Shown here in pieces: positions 23,478-34,969 of a stretch of DNA of 64,000 nt (the first letter of the stretch is position 1; every line of letters begins with the position of its first letter). The translations under genes and the position numbers were made by a program. The stretch is from positions 250,501 through 314,500 of the forward strand of contig LR746276.1 of the NCBI GenBank assembly GCA_902729315.2, in the 5' to 3' direction. Origin of the DNA: Spirodela intermedia (lineage: Eukaryota > Streptophyta > Magnoliopsida > Alismatales > Araceae). The notes below the pieces were generated by a model. The model had not been told where the DNA came from and did no database searches. It was given only the letters and a program-made list of their open reading frames with translations.

Positions 23478-25300
23478 ATGAATGTAAAGTACTCTGGTAC
23501 GAATCCTTGTCACTATCATGCATGCAGCAAAAGGCTTTCAGTGCATCCTCCCTGGATACCAAAATCCCTAATTATTTGTCTCTTGTTTTCCCTCTTTCAG
23601 CTTTTTCTATATGGATGTCTCTTACCCTATTTGAAGAAAACTCCTCGGAACTCTTTTATGAAAGAATTTCGACCACCTTTTCTCATTGCTTGTTCCGAAA
23701 TCCCGTCTCAGTTTCTGTAGTGTGCTGACTTGTGCATTGCTTCCAGCTCAATTGATTAGTGGGAAATTTCAGGACCAGGAGCAGATCACACTTATTTTGA
23801 ACAGCCCACTGTGCATGTGTCGGGAGGTCAGCTTCAAACTTTTATGGATTCTATCTCCCTTTCCATTAGTAGGTTACCACCACAGCATTAGGCATGTTTT
23901 CCCAGTGCAAGACCAACTCAGGCCTCTGCAAACTTTTAAGAGAATTCTAGAACTGCAGGCTGGGCTGATGTTCTTGAATAGACCCCTGAAGCTGTTGACT
24001 CCAAGGCTTCACCCACCCATGCTCTCAAGAGTCGGAAGGACATTTTTTGGCCAGAAGAAGTCCAAGTCTTTCCTAAGAGGGGTAGAAAACTCCCTTGGAA
24101 TTCGGTTGGCATTCTCTCTCTACTTTAGATCACGGCATTCCCTATCTATACCAATCGCTGACTCCACCTTACACACTGTGGCAGGCATTGTGCCCCCATG
24201 CCTTCCATCTATCCGGGATGCCGCCCTTGAGAGTGGCATCCACAGTAATGTCTTGTGCTCTAGAGCATGCCTTCTCTGTGGTTGCCGTGCAATTGCCTGC
24301 TTGCTGTACCACTTTCCTCATGCACGTTTCATTGGATGTGTCAGATGGCATGAATGATCTTTAGCTTGAGGACTCTTTCTCTAGAAGGACGGAAGCCTTG
24401 AAAAGTAGGAGAGAGTTGGTGAAGGGCTGAGTAGTAAAGATTTTCTAGGTCTGCAGGCACTTAGGATGGGGATCAAGCTATGATTCCCAAGGGGAAGAGA
24501 GTGGGGTCACGAGCAGCTTTTTCCTTCTGCTTTTCTTCCTGTCTCCTTAATCACGATAAGCATAGTTTATCAGTATGCAATAATTTATTGGTCTGTATCG
24601 GTTTTCTCGATGGCTTGTTGAGCGGCCCTTATTAGGCCACACGCCTGGAAATATGAAGAATATAGGTCTGTTAGTATTGTAAAATTCATAACAGTTCAAA
24701 AAAATAAAATTTTAACATTGTTGGATGTGTTGTGTCATTTGAATATACTTTTCAATGATGCTCTCATAATTATTTCATCATCTGGCAACTAAAAATCATT
24801 TTACTGATACAAGTTAGAAATGTGGATCATTTTTCCCTTGAGTGTTTTAAATGCTCATAAAATCAAAAAAAATCTAAATCATCAAAATTTGATAAGTTGT
24901 TTATTGTGTTTTGTGCCTTTCCCAATTATCTTTCAAATTATTTCTCAAAGCTCTATCATTTGGTATCATAATCTTTCCTTTTGGCCATGGGGACCAAATT
25001 GTGAAGTCCAGAAGATATGTGATTTGTGTGAATGTCCTCTTTGGGCAGCATACCTGCTATGTCTCCCATAAATCAAATATTTGATTTTGAGTTTCATTAC
25101 AATTATTCTAAAAAATGAGAAACAAGAAAAGTCAAAGTAGTTAAAGTAGTGAAGACATTCAATAAGCCCATGTGGGACCTCAACATGAAATGATGGCACT
25201 TCCAAAAGGTGAATTCTTGTAGACCATCTTGATGTACTCCTTTGAAGTTAGTAAGATAGTTCTATAGTTGATTCTTTTCTACTTAAAGACACATTCATTA
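23478..25300. other. 3' region of small secreted protein gene and unassigned DNA
   Basis: The first part is presumably 3' untranslated sequence. An open frame of 223 codons at 23686-24357 (+) has no family I recognise. Its ordinary base composition and lack of codon bias differ from the GC-rich genes to the left. It could be a chance frame or an old organelle-DNA insertion. From 24.4 to 25.3 kb the DNA turns AT-rich and shows nothing identifiable. Confidence 0.4.
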
Positions 25301-25329
25301 TAGCAGCAGAAAATTTTGCTACTGAAAAT

Positions 25330-26480
25330 TCCTTTAAGGCATTGTTAGCTCAGATGGGAATAGTTGATGATGTTGCTATGTTACAAGTTGTATGCTAGTT
25401 GTGTAGTGTCAAGCAATTCTGCCCAACCATTTTGTGATGATGTTATGGAGTGCATATGGTATTTCTCCACCAGTGTCCTGAGGCACTTAGTCTACCAATC
25501 TATCTATTGGTGATAGGTTGTGAAAAAGTGTAGTCGTCTTTTGAGCTTGGCAAACAACACCTTCTAAACTTGTCTAGTGAAACGAGCATGACAATCAACA
25601 TCACTGTGAGTTTGAGTGGCCCAAATCTTGTTACTCACATCATCTTTTCTTAATCATCTTCTCTGAACTAGACTTGGTGATATCCACTCTTTATGTTGGA
25701 TTTTGAGAAGATTCCGAACACTCACAAACGATTGAAGAGATTCTCCACATTGGACACTGAGTACTTGTGGTAGTTCATGCATAGCCTAAGGGTTATGTCC
25801 CTCTTTTCTTGAAATGGCATGGGGCAGCAAATAGAAATTTAGACAATTGTAATTGTCTTGCTTCTAATAGGTACTAGATTGTTTTCAAAGGTCAACCAAG
25901 TGGTGTGATGGCATATGTATAGTGTTTAAGCCACAAAATTTGTGATTGGGACCAAGTCGATGGCATGGTCTACCTCTCGTTGCAACAGAAGTTTGAGGGT
26001 TAATTGGTTTGGTAGTTGACCCATATACTCTTCCAAGAATTTCTTGACCATCTATATATTAATTCCTAAGTCCAGGTGACCTTTCCATCTTCTCACTTCT
26101 ATGGGTATTGTCCTTGTTATTCATGCAAATGGCTTAGTTGTACAATCCATTGTCTTAAATTTGACAATTATGTTTTCTAATGTGAGCTGCCACCAGCTCT
26201 CCAGCAACCTGTGTCTTGATGAAGACTATTTTTACTTTCATTGCTTTGGTGTAGCTCTTGTAGGTTGAGGTTACTCAATAATTGAAACCTATTCACCTCC
26301 ATATCTTGTCCCTCCCCACTCTCTTCCTCTTGAGTCAACTGTTGTTGATTTACTACTACATTGGACTAGTGTCATTTGTTGGTTAATCATTTGGACAATA
26401 TTTCTAGCTATGTGGTCCTCCACAATTGAGGCATCTTGTTTTGTGGAGCTGAGGCATCACCTCTAAAAGTCAGGGTGAAG
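25330..26480 (-). mobile_element. Rearranged Ty3/gypsy chromovirus fragment
   Basis: Reading right to left on the minus strand there are three recognisable pol/gag pieces, all with stops. A gag zinc knuckle of the CX2CX3HX4C type (CLNCGGPH...C) lies near 26394-26433. The start of reverse transcriptase (EVDHAIDLVPIxNFVA) lies near 25900-25990, followed by 'LFNRL.VFGIFSKSNIKSGYHQV' near 25650-25740. Then, directly, comes an integrase core (CHARFTRQV..VLFAKLKRRLHFFTTYHQ) near 25500-25620 and '.NGWAELLDTTQLAYN' near 25400. The C-terminal half of reverse transcriptase, RNase H and the integrase N-terminus are missing between the last two blocks, so the element is deleted as well as mutated. LTRs were not found. 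Confidence 0.75.
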
Positions 26481-27360
26481 TAGGAAGAGTTATGGTCTGG
26501 TTCCCAATTCTTGGACGGATCTCCTCTCCTTGAGTGGCACCAGATCTTTGTGTTTCATGTGAGGAATATGCTAGCCACTCTCAATCATTCTCCATCTTCT
26601 ATGTCATGGTCTTCTTGGGTATTCCCCGAGGTCTGAAATAAAGTTGTCGACCTTTGATGCATCATCAATCCTAGGCTTTGTGGGGCCTCATCTCTAATTG
26701 CTGTATATACTTAGCTAACATTTGAATATTCTCTCTTACTCTTCCAACGATGTATATACTTAGCTAACATTGTTGCTAGTTTTCCTTTGCATCTCTTCTA
26801 ACTTCATAAAATGAACTGCAAGTTCTTGTCTAGTAGATTTTGAAGTTCCAATGCCTTTGTCTGTCATTGCAAAGATTCTTTCCTCAATTGAGTGTTCCTC
26901 TCTCCAAATGATGTTGCAACTCCTCTGCTTGAGATGTGCCTTCTTGCAAGGATGTCACTTGCCTTGTGTTTAAATGCTAAGTTATGGACTAGGAGAATAA
27001 CATTCAAGACATCAATTGATGTCTCCATTTAGGCTAGTGTTTGAAAAACCATGTCACTTGTCAAACTAGAACATAAGGCATAATAGACAATAAAATAATT
27101 GATCATGGGTTTAGCTAAGGTAGGTCAACATTGAACCTTGCAACTACAAGAACTAAAAGAAAATAGAAATGAAGCATGCTAAAATGTACAAAATCTATAA
27201 GACCAAAACAAAAGTATTTCATGATCAATACATTCATAGGTAAAACTTCTCTTCTAACCAAAAAGTTTAATTTTATAATTCTCAACTTCACCTCTTCTGA
27301 AAAAGGTTGAAGTTCATATGGAATGAACCTTATATTGTAGTCATAGTAGAAGATCATTGA
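26481..27360. other. Probable gag part of the decayed chromovirus, no intact gene
   Basis: By position this would be the upstream gag and leader of the minus-strand gypsy fragment. I can see no clear motif beyond the zinc knuckle. 'atgtatatacttagctaacatt' occurs twice about 45 bp apart near 26.70-26.77 kb, a small local duplication. Confidence 0.4.
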
Positions 27361-28002
27361 GCTTTATTAATTTAATATATGCTAACAGGTCAAAATTTTA
27401 AGGTTGATGGACAAAGACTTAAGTTTTACTAGGAAAGTGAACCTTTGACTTACAAGGAGATAATTTGTTTTAAGTGATCCAAGGGTAAAAGATTTGTCTA
27501 GTTAAATACCTAAAACTAGGACTTGTTGGGAGGCAACCTAACCTTATGCTTTGAGTCTTTTTCTTATTTACTTTTTGTTATTTCTATTTGCATTAATATT
27601 TAGTAATGTAGGAATTCCACTTACATAAAAGGGGAGAATGCAAGGAAACATGCAACAACCATAATTGTCTGAAGTTCTATATTTCATATTTCACATCTCT
27701 ATATGACATTTTTTATTCAAATATTTTATGTGATTGAGGATAATGACGGTTTTAAGTTGGGGGGTGAAGGTGAATGAAAATTGAACACATTTTTTTTAAC
27801 TTTTATGATTCCTCTTCCACACGCATTAACACTATAATCATGGGACACCCCAACTTTATTTTCTTGTCTCATATCTCATGCATGAGAGATAAACTAGTAG
27901 GAATGCCTAACACCAAAGTGTAGTATATGATCTTCATTGAGTTAGAAGGACTCAATAGTGCAAGATGTAAGAGTACTTGGGCATATGAATATTATTATCT
28001 AG
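27361..28002 (+). mobile_element. Possible gypsy 3' non-coding remnant
   Basis: Two phrases typical of the region between pol and the 3' LTR of Athila/Tat-type gypsy elements are present: 'ttgggaggcaaccta' near 27528 and a purine-rich 'taagttggggggtgaagg' near 27754, which resembles a polypurine tract. No LTR was delimited, and the assignment rests on these phrases only. Confidence 0.35.
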
Positions 28003-28128
28003 TGTAGATATATATATCTATATATATATCTGTTTATGGGACTTGCCCACTTTCTCTCTCTCCTCACCCTTGTATGTATAGGGTTTCTGCCTTATTTACA
28101 TAATTGAATATTATTTTCTCTCTCCTCA
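28003..28128 (+). repeat. 5' LTR of copia element 1
   Basis: It starts TGTAGATATATATA and ends ...CTCCTCA immediately before the primer-binding site at 28129-28142. The internal TA-rich run and pyrimidine-rich tail match the LTR at 47704. Confidence 0.65.
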
Positions 28129-28142
28129 TGGTATCAAAACCC
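28129..28142 (+). other. Primer-binding site of copia element 1
   Basis: TGGTATCAAAACCC resembles the TGGTATCAGAGCC primer-binding site used with initiator tRNA-Met by most plant copia elements. It directly follows the LTR end. Confidence 0.65.
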
Positions 28143-29950
28143 TTTTAAGTTTTCCTATTGGGGTTGCTGTCTCCTTGGCTGTCACTCCATTGTCGTTTCC
28201 ACGACGATGCTCTTATAGCTCTCCTTGGCACCACACCACTCTCCTACTCCTTAGCAATACCAAGCTGCATGTGCATCGTGTGTTGTCACATGTAGCAACA
28301 CAGTGTATCATTGGTGCCATGCCCTGCCCCTACGGCATGGTGGTGCGACTACCATGCATCATCACATGCAGCAATGCATGATGTGCGTGCTTCATGTGCC
28401 CTTGCCTTGAGCACAACGCGCTTTGGGCATGTTTTGCACGATACATCCTTGCCTCTATGTGCAGCAGCTCACACATGCTGGTGTACCAATGTGCATGCCA
28501 GCACTCCTGCTAAGCCTGGCTGGTATGCCCAACAGCACCCCCCAACACCTTTTAGTTGGTCAATACTCTTCTGGGTCCTTCGTGCCCTAAGACCACCTTA
28601 GGGGCTGTCTGCCCTCTTCTATGCCTTACAATGCTCCTTAGGCCTATCTGCCTTTTTTTGTGTCTTAAGACATCTCAAGTATACATCTTTAGTAGCATAT
28701 TTGTTAGTCCTTAGTAATAAGCAAAAGACTTACAAAGTTAAAGTTATTTATTAATTTTTTTACATGAGTTATTTATTTCTCATTTATCCACTAGAGATGA
28801 TATTCAAATAACTATTCAGATATTCATTATATTCAAAATAGTTACTTACAACATCAAAAATAAAAAAAAGTTTCATATACAAATAAACTATTTTAAAAAT
28901 ATTCATCTCAACTTTCATTCTTTTTAAGACATCAAATTCAACATCTTTCATTTTCAAAACTCACTAATTAAATGATCAAAAAATTACTAAAGTGTTCAAA
29001 CCAGTCTTCTCTTCTAGATTTGTGCACCCAAGTAGCATATTCTATTTGTTTTTTTTTATTATTATTATTACAAACATCATAGACATGTAGTTTTTCACAT
29101 ATAATTTCCTTTTCATGTTTAAATCTCACATATAGAAAGTCTTCATGAGACAAGTGAGAAATCTCTATAGAAGCATTTGCACTCACTTTTTTAGTTGTCC
29201 TAAGCTCACATATAAAAAAGTCTCCATGGGACAAGTGAGAAATCTTCATATATATGGTTTTTTTATGAGTTGGGTCTTAAACTCTACCATATGATATATA
29301 TATATATTTTATATATGTATAAGATAAATAGTCAATTAGTTGAGATTCTTGATACTAAGAATCTAGCTTCTAATAATTATTATACAATTTCAATCTCATC
29401 ACATCTAACTTCATGATTACTACTAATTCAAAATGTAAATTTATAACATATGGAGCATGATCATCAAAATATATTCGGAAAATATTTCATCTTTTGATGT
29501 GCTATATTTTTTATCTATCCCTTGAAGTCACTAATTTGCCATCCTATAAGAAAAATTTAGAAATCTATAGTTCATCAATACAAGTTTTAAACTTTCCTTT
29601 TATACTAATTATTCAAGAAATAATTTTAATTGAATTTCCTTTGCTCTCCTCAATTAAAATTGCAATTGTCCTCAATGGCATGAAATATATTATCAAATTA
29701 AATTACAAAGCAAATGATGTATATTCATAAATCAGCAAGTATAATATGATAAAAATAAATGTATGAGGTAGTACTAAAATGAAATAAAGAGAAATTAAAT
29801 TCTAAATTTATTAGCTACAAAAAAACACTTATTAAATTCTATAAAAGAAAATTTATTGAGTTGCCATCCAATAAATGCTATGTTTAACGTCTTTAGTTAG
29901 ACACAATTTTATCAAAATTTTATGAATATTTTCATCATCTAATGCCTCTT
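28143..29950. other. Decayed copia leader and unassigned AT-rich repeat DNA
   Basis: 28143-28680 is a C/T-rich leader and gag-start region resembling the same part of copia 2 (31.7-32.3 kb). After about 28.69 kb composition switches to AT-rich. At 29128-29165 and 29207-29246 a ~38-bp phrase ending 'gacaagtgagaaatct' is repeated. No gene is recognised. Confidence 0.4.
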
Positions 29951-30210
29951 TCTTATAATATTTTTTACTTAATGCATAGACATAGAATAGAAAAATTAAT
30001 TGATCAACTTATTGAATATAATTCAATTCCTCTATATAAGAATAAATTAATTTAATATCTTCATAATTATCATCTTCTTTTCTTATAATATTTTTTACTT
30101 AATGCATAGATATAGAATAGAAAAATTAATTGATCAACTTACTGAATATAATTCAATTCCTCTATATAAGAATAAATTACTTTAATATCTTCATAATTAT
30201 CATCTTCTTT
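29951..30210. repeat. 130-bp direct tandem duplication
   Basis: Copy 1 (29951-30080) and copy 2 (30081-30210) start with the same TCTTATAATATTTTTTACTT and differ at only a few positions by eye. The copies abut exactly. It lies beside the decayed gypsy gag-protease fragment. Confidence 0.9.
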
Positions 30211-30239
30211 TTTTAAAAAATATTAAGCTTTTAAAAATA

Positions 30240-31525
30240 TTTAAAGAGGTATTTTGAACTTCATATTTCATATTTATAATCTCATTTTTGCAATCAATAT
30301 TTGCTTTAACTGTGGTAAGAAATGAGCATCTTAATATAATTAGTGCATGAGTAAGTTCATCTAGAATAGAAATATCTAAAATTATAAAAATTGAAAATCT
30401 ACATCTTTTAACATCGATGATGGCATCTTATAGGAATTTTTTAGGTATTTTAATGGATTTATCAGCTAGTTGGAGTTCCACTAAAGTTGGTTTTAGTTCT
30501 CCTAATGTTAAAATTTTCAAAAATAGTAAAAGGTAATAAATTAATGTTTGCTCCCAAATCTAAGAGCACATTTTTAAATATAGTTTTTTTCACTTTATAT
30601 GAGATGAGAGATGTTTTTAGATCCTTATATTTTTAGGCAAAGAGTGAGAAATAGTGACATTAGCCTCTTCAAGTAAAGATATCTTCTAAGGTGACCTATG
30701 AGGTGTGCATAATTCTTTTAATTTTTTTTCATATGTAGGTATATGTTTGATTGCATCAATTAAAGGAATAGAGATCTGAACTTGTTTAAAGATTTTCATA
30801 AACTCATCATTAATTTCAACTCTTTTCCTAAGTTTTGGTTCTAATGCCTTAAGAAAGGGGACTATTTTTCTAAGTTCATCTAGCAATGATAAAATAAGAA
30901 TAGATGGTATGTCAACTTCTGATTTTTTTTCTTTTGATTTTTATTTTTCTTCTTCGTATTTATTATCATTAGAAAATAAACTATCATGATCATTATCATC
31001 ATTATTTAATACTTTATCATCATGAACTTGTTTTTCTAAAAAAATAGGTGTCTATGGATTTTTTAGTTGCTCTCCACTCCTCAAAATGGTCATTGCTTCT
31101 ACATTTTTGAAACTTTGAGATGTAGATGGTTTATGGCTACTAAAAGGCTGATTTCATAGGTTCATAATGAGTTGACTAAGAAGATGACATATTTCATGTT
31201 TTGAATGGGCCAATATTAGTTTACTTGTTTTCTTTTCTAACCTAGGGTTGTTTGCTGATTTTCTTGCTTCATTTGTTCAATCATATTCATCATAGATGTA
31301 TTTGTTTTCTGAAATTGTTGCATCATTTGCCTCATAAACTATTGCACCGAATTTGAATTTTTGTAACAGATTGATTTTGATATGAATTATGATTTAGGCT
31401 AAAATAATAGACTAAACTTGAAGGAGTGAAATTGTTGGCTAATGGCTGATGAGTACTTTGTTAGAAATTATGAGCATTTTATTGAAAAGAGACCATAATA
31501 TTATATTGTGGTTGATGAGGAAGTT
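30240..31525 (-). mobile_element. Ty3/gypsy (Athila/Tat-type) gag-protease fragment
   Basis: Minus-strand reading gives a gag C-terminal block at 30886-30686 (KALEPKLRKRVEINDEFMKI, SIPLIDAIKHIPTYEKKLKE). A decayed retropepsin follows (DLGANINLLPF, then ILRCSFLTTVKANIDCKNE near 30.3 kb). The order and wording match the element at the right end of the window (ALEPR..., MCTPKRTL, DIGASVNLLPA), so both belong to one lineage. The fragment is cut on the right by the LTR of copia 2 and has no recognisable reverse transcriptase on the left. Confidence 0.75.
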
Positions 31526-31672
31526 TGTTTGATATTGTCATCAGATTCCTGGCCCTTAGGGCCCATCAAGGCTCATTATATCTATCTCCTCTTCTCTTCT
31601 TCTATAGATACACATGTAGTCCTCTATTATTGATGATCTATTCTATGATTTTTTTCTCTTTCATTGTCAACA
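31526..31672 (+). repeat. 5' LTR of copia element 2
   Basis: 147 bp, TGTTTGATATTGTC...TTGTCAACA, followed at once by TGGTATCAGCACC (primer-binding site, 31673-31685). Confidence 0.8.
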
Positions 31673-31685
31673 TGGTATCAGCACC
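31673..31685 (+). other. Primer-binding site of copia element 2
   Basis: TGGTATCAGCACC, close to the complement of the initiator tRNA-Met 3' end, abutting the LTR. Confidence 0.75.
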
Positions 31686-34600
31686 CTATGCTCTCTCCAA
31701 CTGCCATCTCCCTCTCTGAAATGCTGCTCTCCTCCGACAATGCCCTCTTTTGGCAGTGCCATTTTCCTCTCGTTGGCTCCCACTACTCGACGTTGTTCCT
31801 CTCATCAGCGTCATCCCTCTTGTCCTCAATAGCCAACGGTTTTCATGGCAGCCCTCCTCTGCTGCCATCCCTTACCAATGCTGCCTCTACTTCCACCCCT
31901 CTCCAAGCTGCCGGCCGCCCTTCTAGGCCACCACACTACTGCCACTGTGGCCTCCCCACCGCCACCGCCACCGTGGCCTCCTTTGGCTGCTCCAGGTCGT
32001 CATGCTGGGCATGCCCTAGGCAGCATCTGCATCCCTACTAGGTGTGCCCTAGGTGCCGCCCACTCCCCTTGATCGTCGCGGTAGTGGCGGTCCCCTGGCA
32101 AACCCACCCTAGGATGCCCTAGGTGGCATGCTTTGCTGCTGCAGCCTCTATGGTTGCGGCCTCCGCCATTGTGGCCCTCACTACCGTAATGACCTCCACC
32201 ACTGCCGTGGTCTCCACTAGCACCATAGATGCCGCTGCCACCACAATCTCCATCACTACCATGGCCTCCTTTCAGCCATGCCCCAAGGTCTTCATTGTTT
32301 TCTGTGTGCCCTTGGCACCTATCCCTTCATGGCCTTCTTTGTAACTTCTTTCTTGTCCCCATCCTCACCTACCTTGAAGCTCCTACTAGATGACATTCTA
32401 CTTTTTCCGGTGCCCCCCACGGCACATCAATCGATTATACATAACTTACTTGTCCCATTTATACATTCAATGGCCATAATTACATCTGGCTTTGAGCTCT
32501 GTCTGTAGTCCCACTACCTCCTTCATTATCTCATGAATGACTCTTTGGCTCTTTGTGACCCTTCTTATATCGACTAGTCTTAAATCAACTCAACCATTTT
32601 CACTTGAATGCTTCATAGCATCAAGTAAAGCATCATTGATCCTCTCTCTGATATCAAGGTAGCATGCCTTTTATGAGACAATCTGAAGATGATATATGTC
32701 AACCAAATGAACATTAGTCGAGTGGTGGAGATCTTTGAGTCTCTCCTTAACTACAAGTAGGGTGATCTCTCTCTCCAAGCACATTATGATTTCTTGTAGG
32801 CCCTCATTCAAGAGGTAGACATTTATCAACCTCCCACCTTGGGCCACTTGACATTCCAGTGCTATTGTTAGGAGTTCTATGTTAGTGTACGTTAATAGAC
32901 TTCATCCTTCCACTACATCTTAGATTCGCAGTTCCATTCTCTTTGGTGATCGGGTACCCAAATTCGGCTCTATCTTCTTTGCAGCACTTTGGGTCACAAC
33001 TATTACATCTTTGCCCTCTCCAACTTCATCTATAGGTGCTGCAATGTCCCCCTCAGCTATGTTCATCACCACTCCTCTGGCTCAAGATGATTGCCCATCT
33101 TTCCACCTTGAGGGCAGTCATCCTCCTCATAGGAAGGGCCAAACTCCTCCCCATATCCCTACTGCAGCAAGCAAAACCACCAAGCCAATAAAATGCTCGA
33201 AGCAATTTGGCAAACCTGCTTTTGCCCAGCCGGCAATGGCTTCTTTAGCTCTCATCTCAACTGCTCCTTCAAATGTCCTTGCCATGACTTTCAATGTCAA
33301 CCTGACATCTATAGAGTATAATGCGTTTCGCCGCTACATCAATATCTATAGTCTTAGCAGCACCTCCTCTTTCACTAGTCTAACCTCGCTTTTAGCTCCC
33401 TCCACGCTAGTTACACATGCTCTCCTTGCTTCCTCTTCATCGCCGTAGATTATCAACTTGGGGGCCTCCACTCATATGATCAACACTTCATCTCTTTTTT
33501 CTTCATATTAAGTTACCTCTTTTCATTCTCACGTCACTATTGTCGATGGTTGGACTTGTTCGATCAAAGGCCGTGACACTATTCTCGCCACTTCTGACCT
33601 TTCCTTCTAATAGGTCCTCCATGTTCCTAACTTTGTTGTGAACCTTCTCTCGATTAGTGTCATTACTCGTGCCCTTAGTTGTATCATTACTTTTTTTTCT
33701 TTTATTGTACTTTTTAGAATCTGTACACCAAATGAAGGATTAGTTTAGGTCGTGAGAATTTGTGAGGTGTCTATGAGTTCATTTTGCTGAATCCTCTTCT
33801 AGTCTTTGGGCCCTTTTTGTTGCCTCCACCACACTTATTCTCTCTTATGACATCGGTAGTTAGGTCATCTTTGTTTTAAGAAACTTCAAAAAATCTTACC
33901 ATGATTTTCTCTTAAAATGTTTGTGTGACTCATGTTATGAGTGAACACCACTATTTTTCCTACCTTAGTCAAGATGATATTTCATCTTTTGCCTCTTTTG
34001 ATCTCATCCATTGTGATGTCTGAGGTCCTTATCATACTTCTTCTCTCTCAGGCCATCGATATTATATCATTTTTGTTAATGACTACATCCATGTGAGTTA
34101 AGTATACCTCTTACATGATTGCCCCGAGGTTGTCACTACTCTTACCCACCTTATCATAGAGGTTGTCACTTAATATTTTACTACGTCCAAAACTTTTGCA
34201 CTACCAACATCTTGGAGTTTGCCTAAATCTCTCTCTAAACCTTCTACACCAATCGTGGTATTATCAATTAGACCACCTATCCTTATATCTCATAGGAGAA
34301 TAGTGTCGATGAGTGTAAACATCACTAACTCCTTGACATCACTCACACTCTACTTTTTGAGATGAATGTCTAACATTATCTATGGACCGATGTCGTCATG
34401 ATGGTCACTTATCTCTAGAATTGACTTCCTTCTACTCCTCTAAGTAAGGCCATTCCCCTTCATTGCTGTCTACCTACCTTACTCCTATTTTTCCTTCTTC
34501 CTTTGATTTGGTCTTTGGATGCACTATCTTCGTCTAGGATTATCCTCTTTCCTTATCAAAACTCAACTCTCATGCTCTCAAAGGGGTCTCTATCAGTTAC

Positions 34601-34969
34601 TCCCGAATGTAGAAGGGCTATTAGATTTACTTTTCTAACACTCGTCACTTTGTTACGTCAGCTGACATCACCTTTCATGAAGAGTCTCCCTTCTTCTTAT
34701 CTATCTTCTCTCCTCTTTCTCAAGCCTTCATCTCTCCTCTACCTAGCTTTCCCCCTCTATCTATCTTCTCTTTGTCTCTTTCAACTTTCTCCCATCTGTC
34801 ATCTCTACCATCACCTCTTCCTCTTGACTTCCCATCTCCACTAGCCTCCTCCACTTCAGTTGTAGATCTGTCATCTTCCTCTTCCACCGAGCTGACTATG
34901 CCTCTTGCTAATATCCTCGGTGCTCCTCAAGATGATCTTCATCTTCTCATTACTATGCACAAAGGTATT

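Noticed and set aside
28311-32344. Small Ala/Ser/Thr/Pro-rich frames near 28.3 and 31.7-32.3 kb as possible genes
   Set aside because: They lie just downstream of copia primer-binding sites and recur at 46.0-46.5 and 59.5-60.0 kb as the decayed leader/gag start of the same elements.
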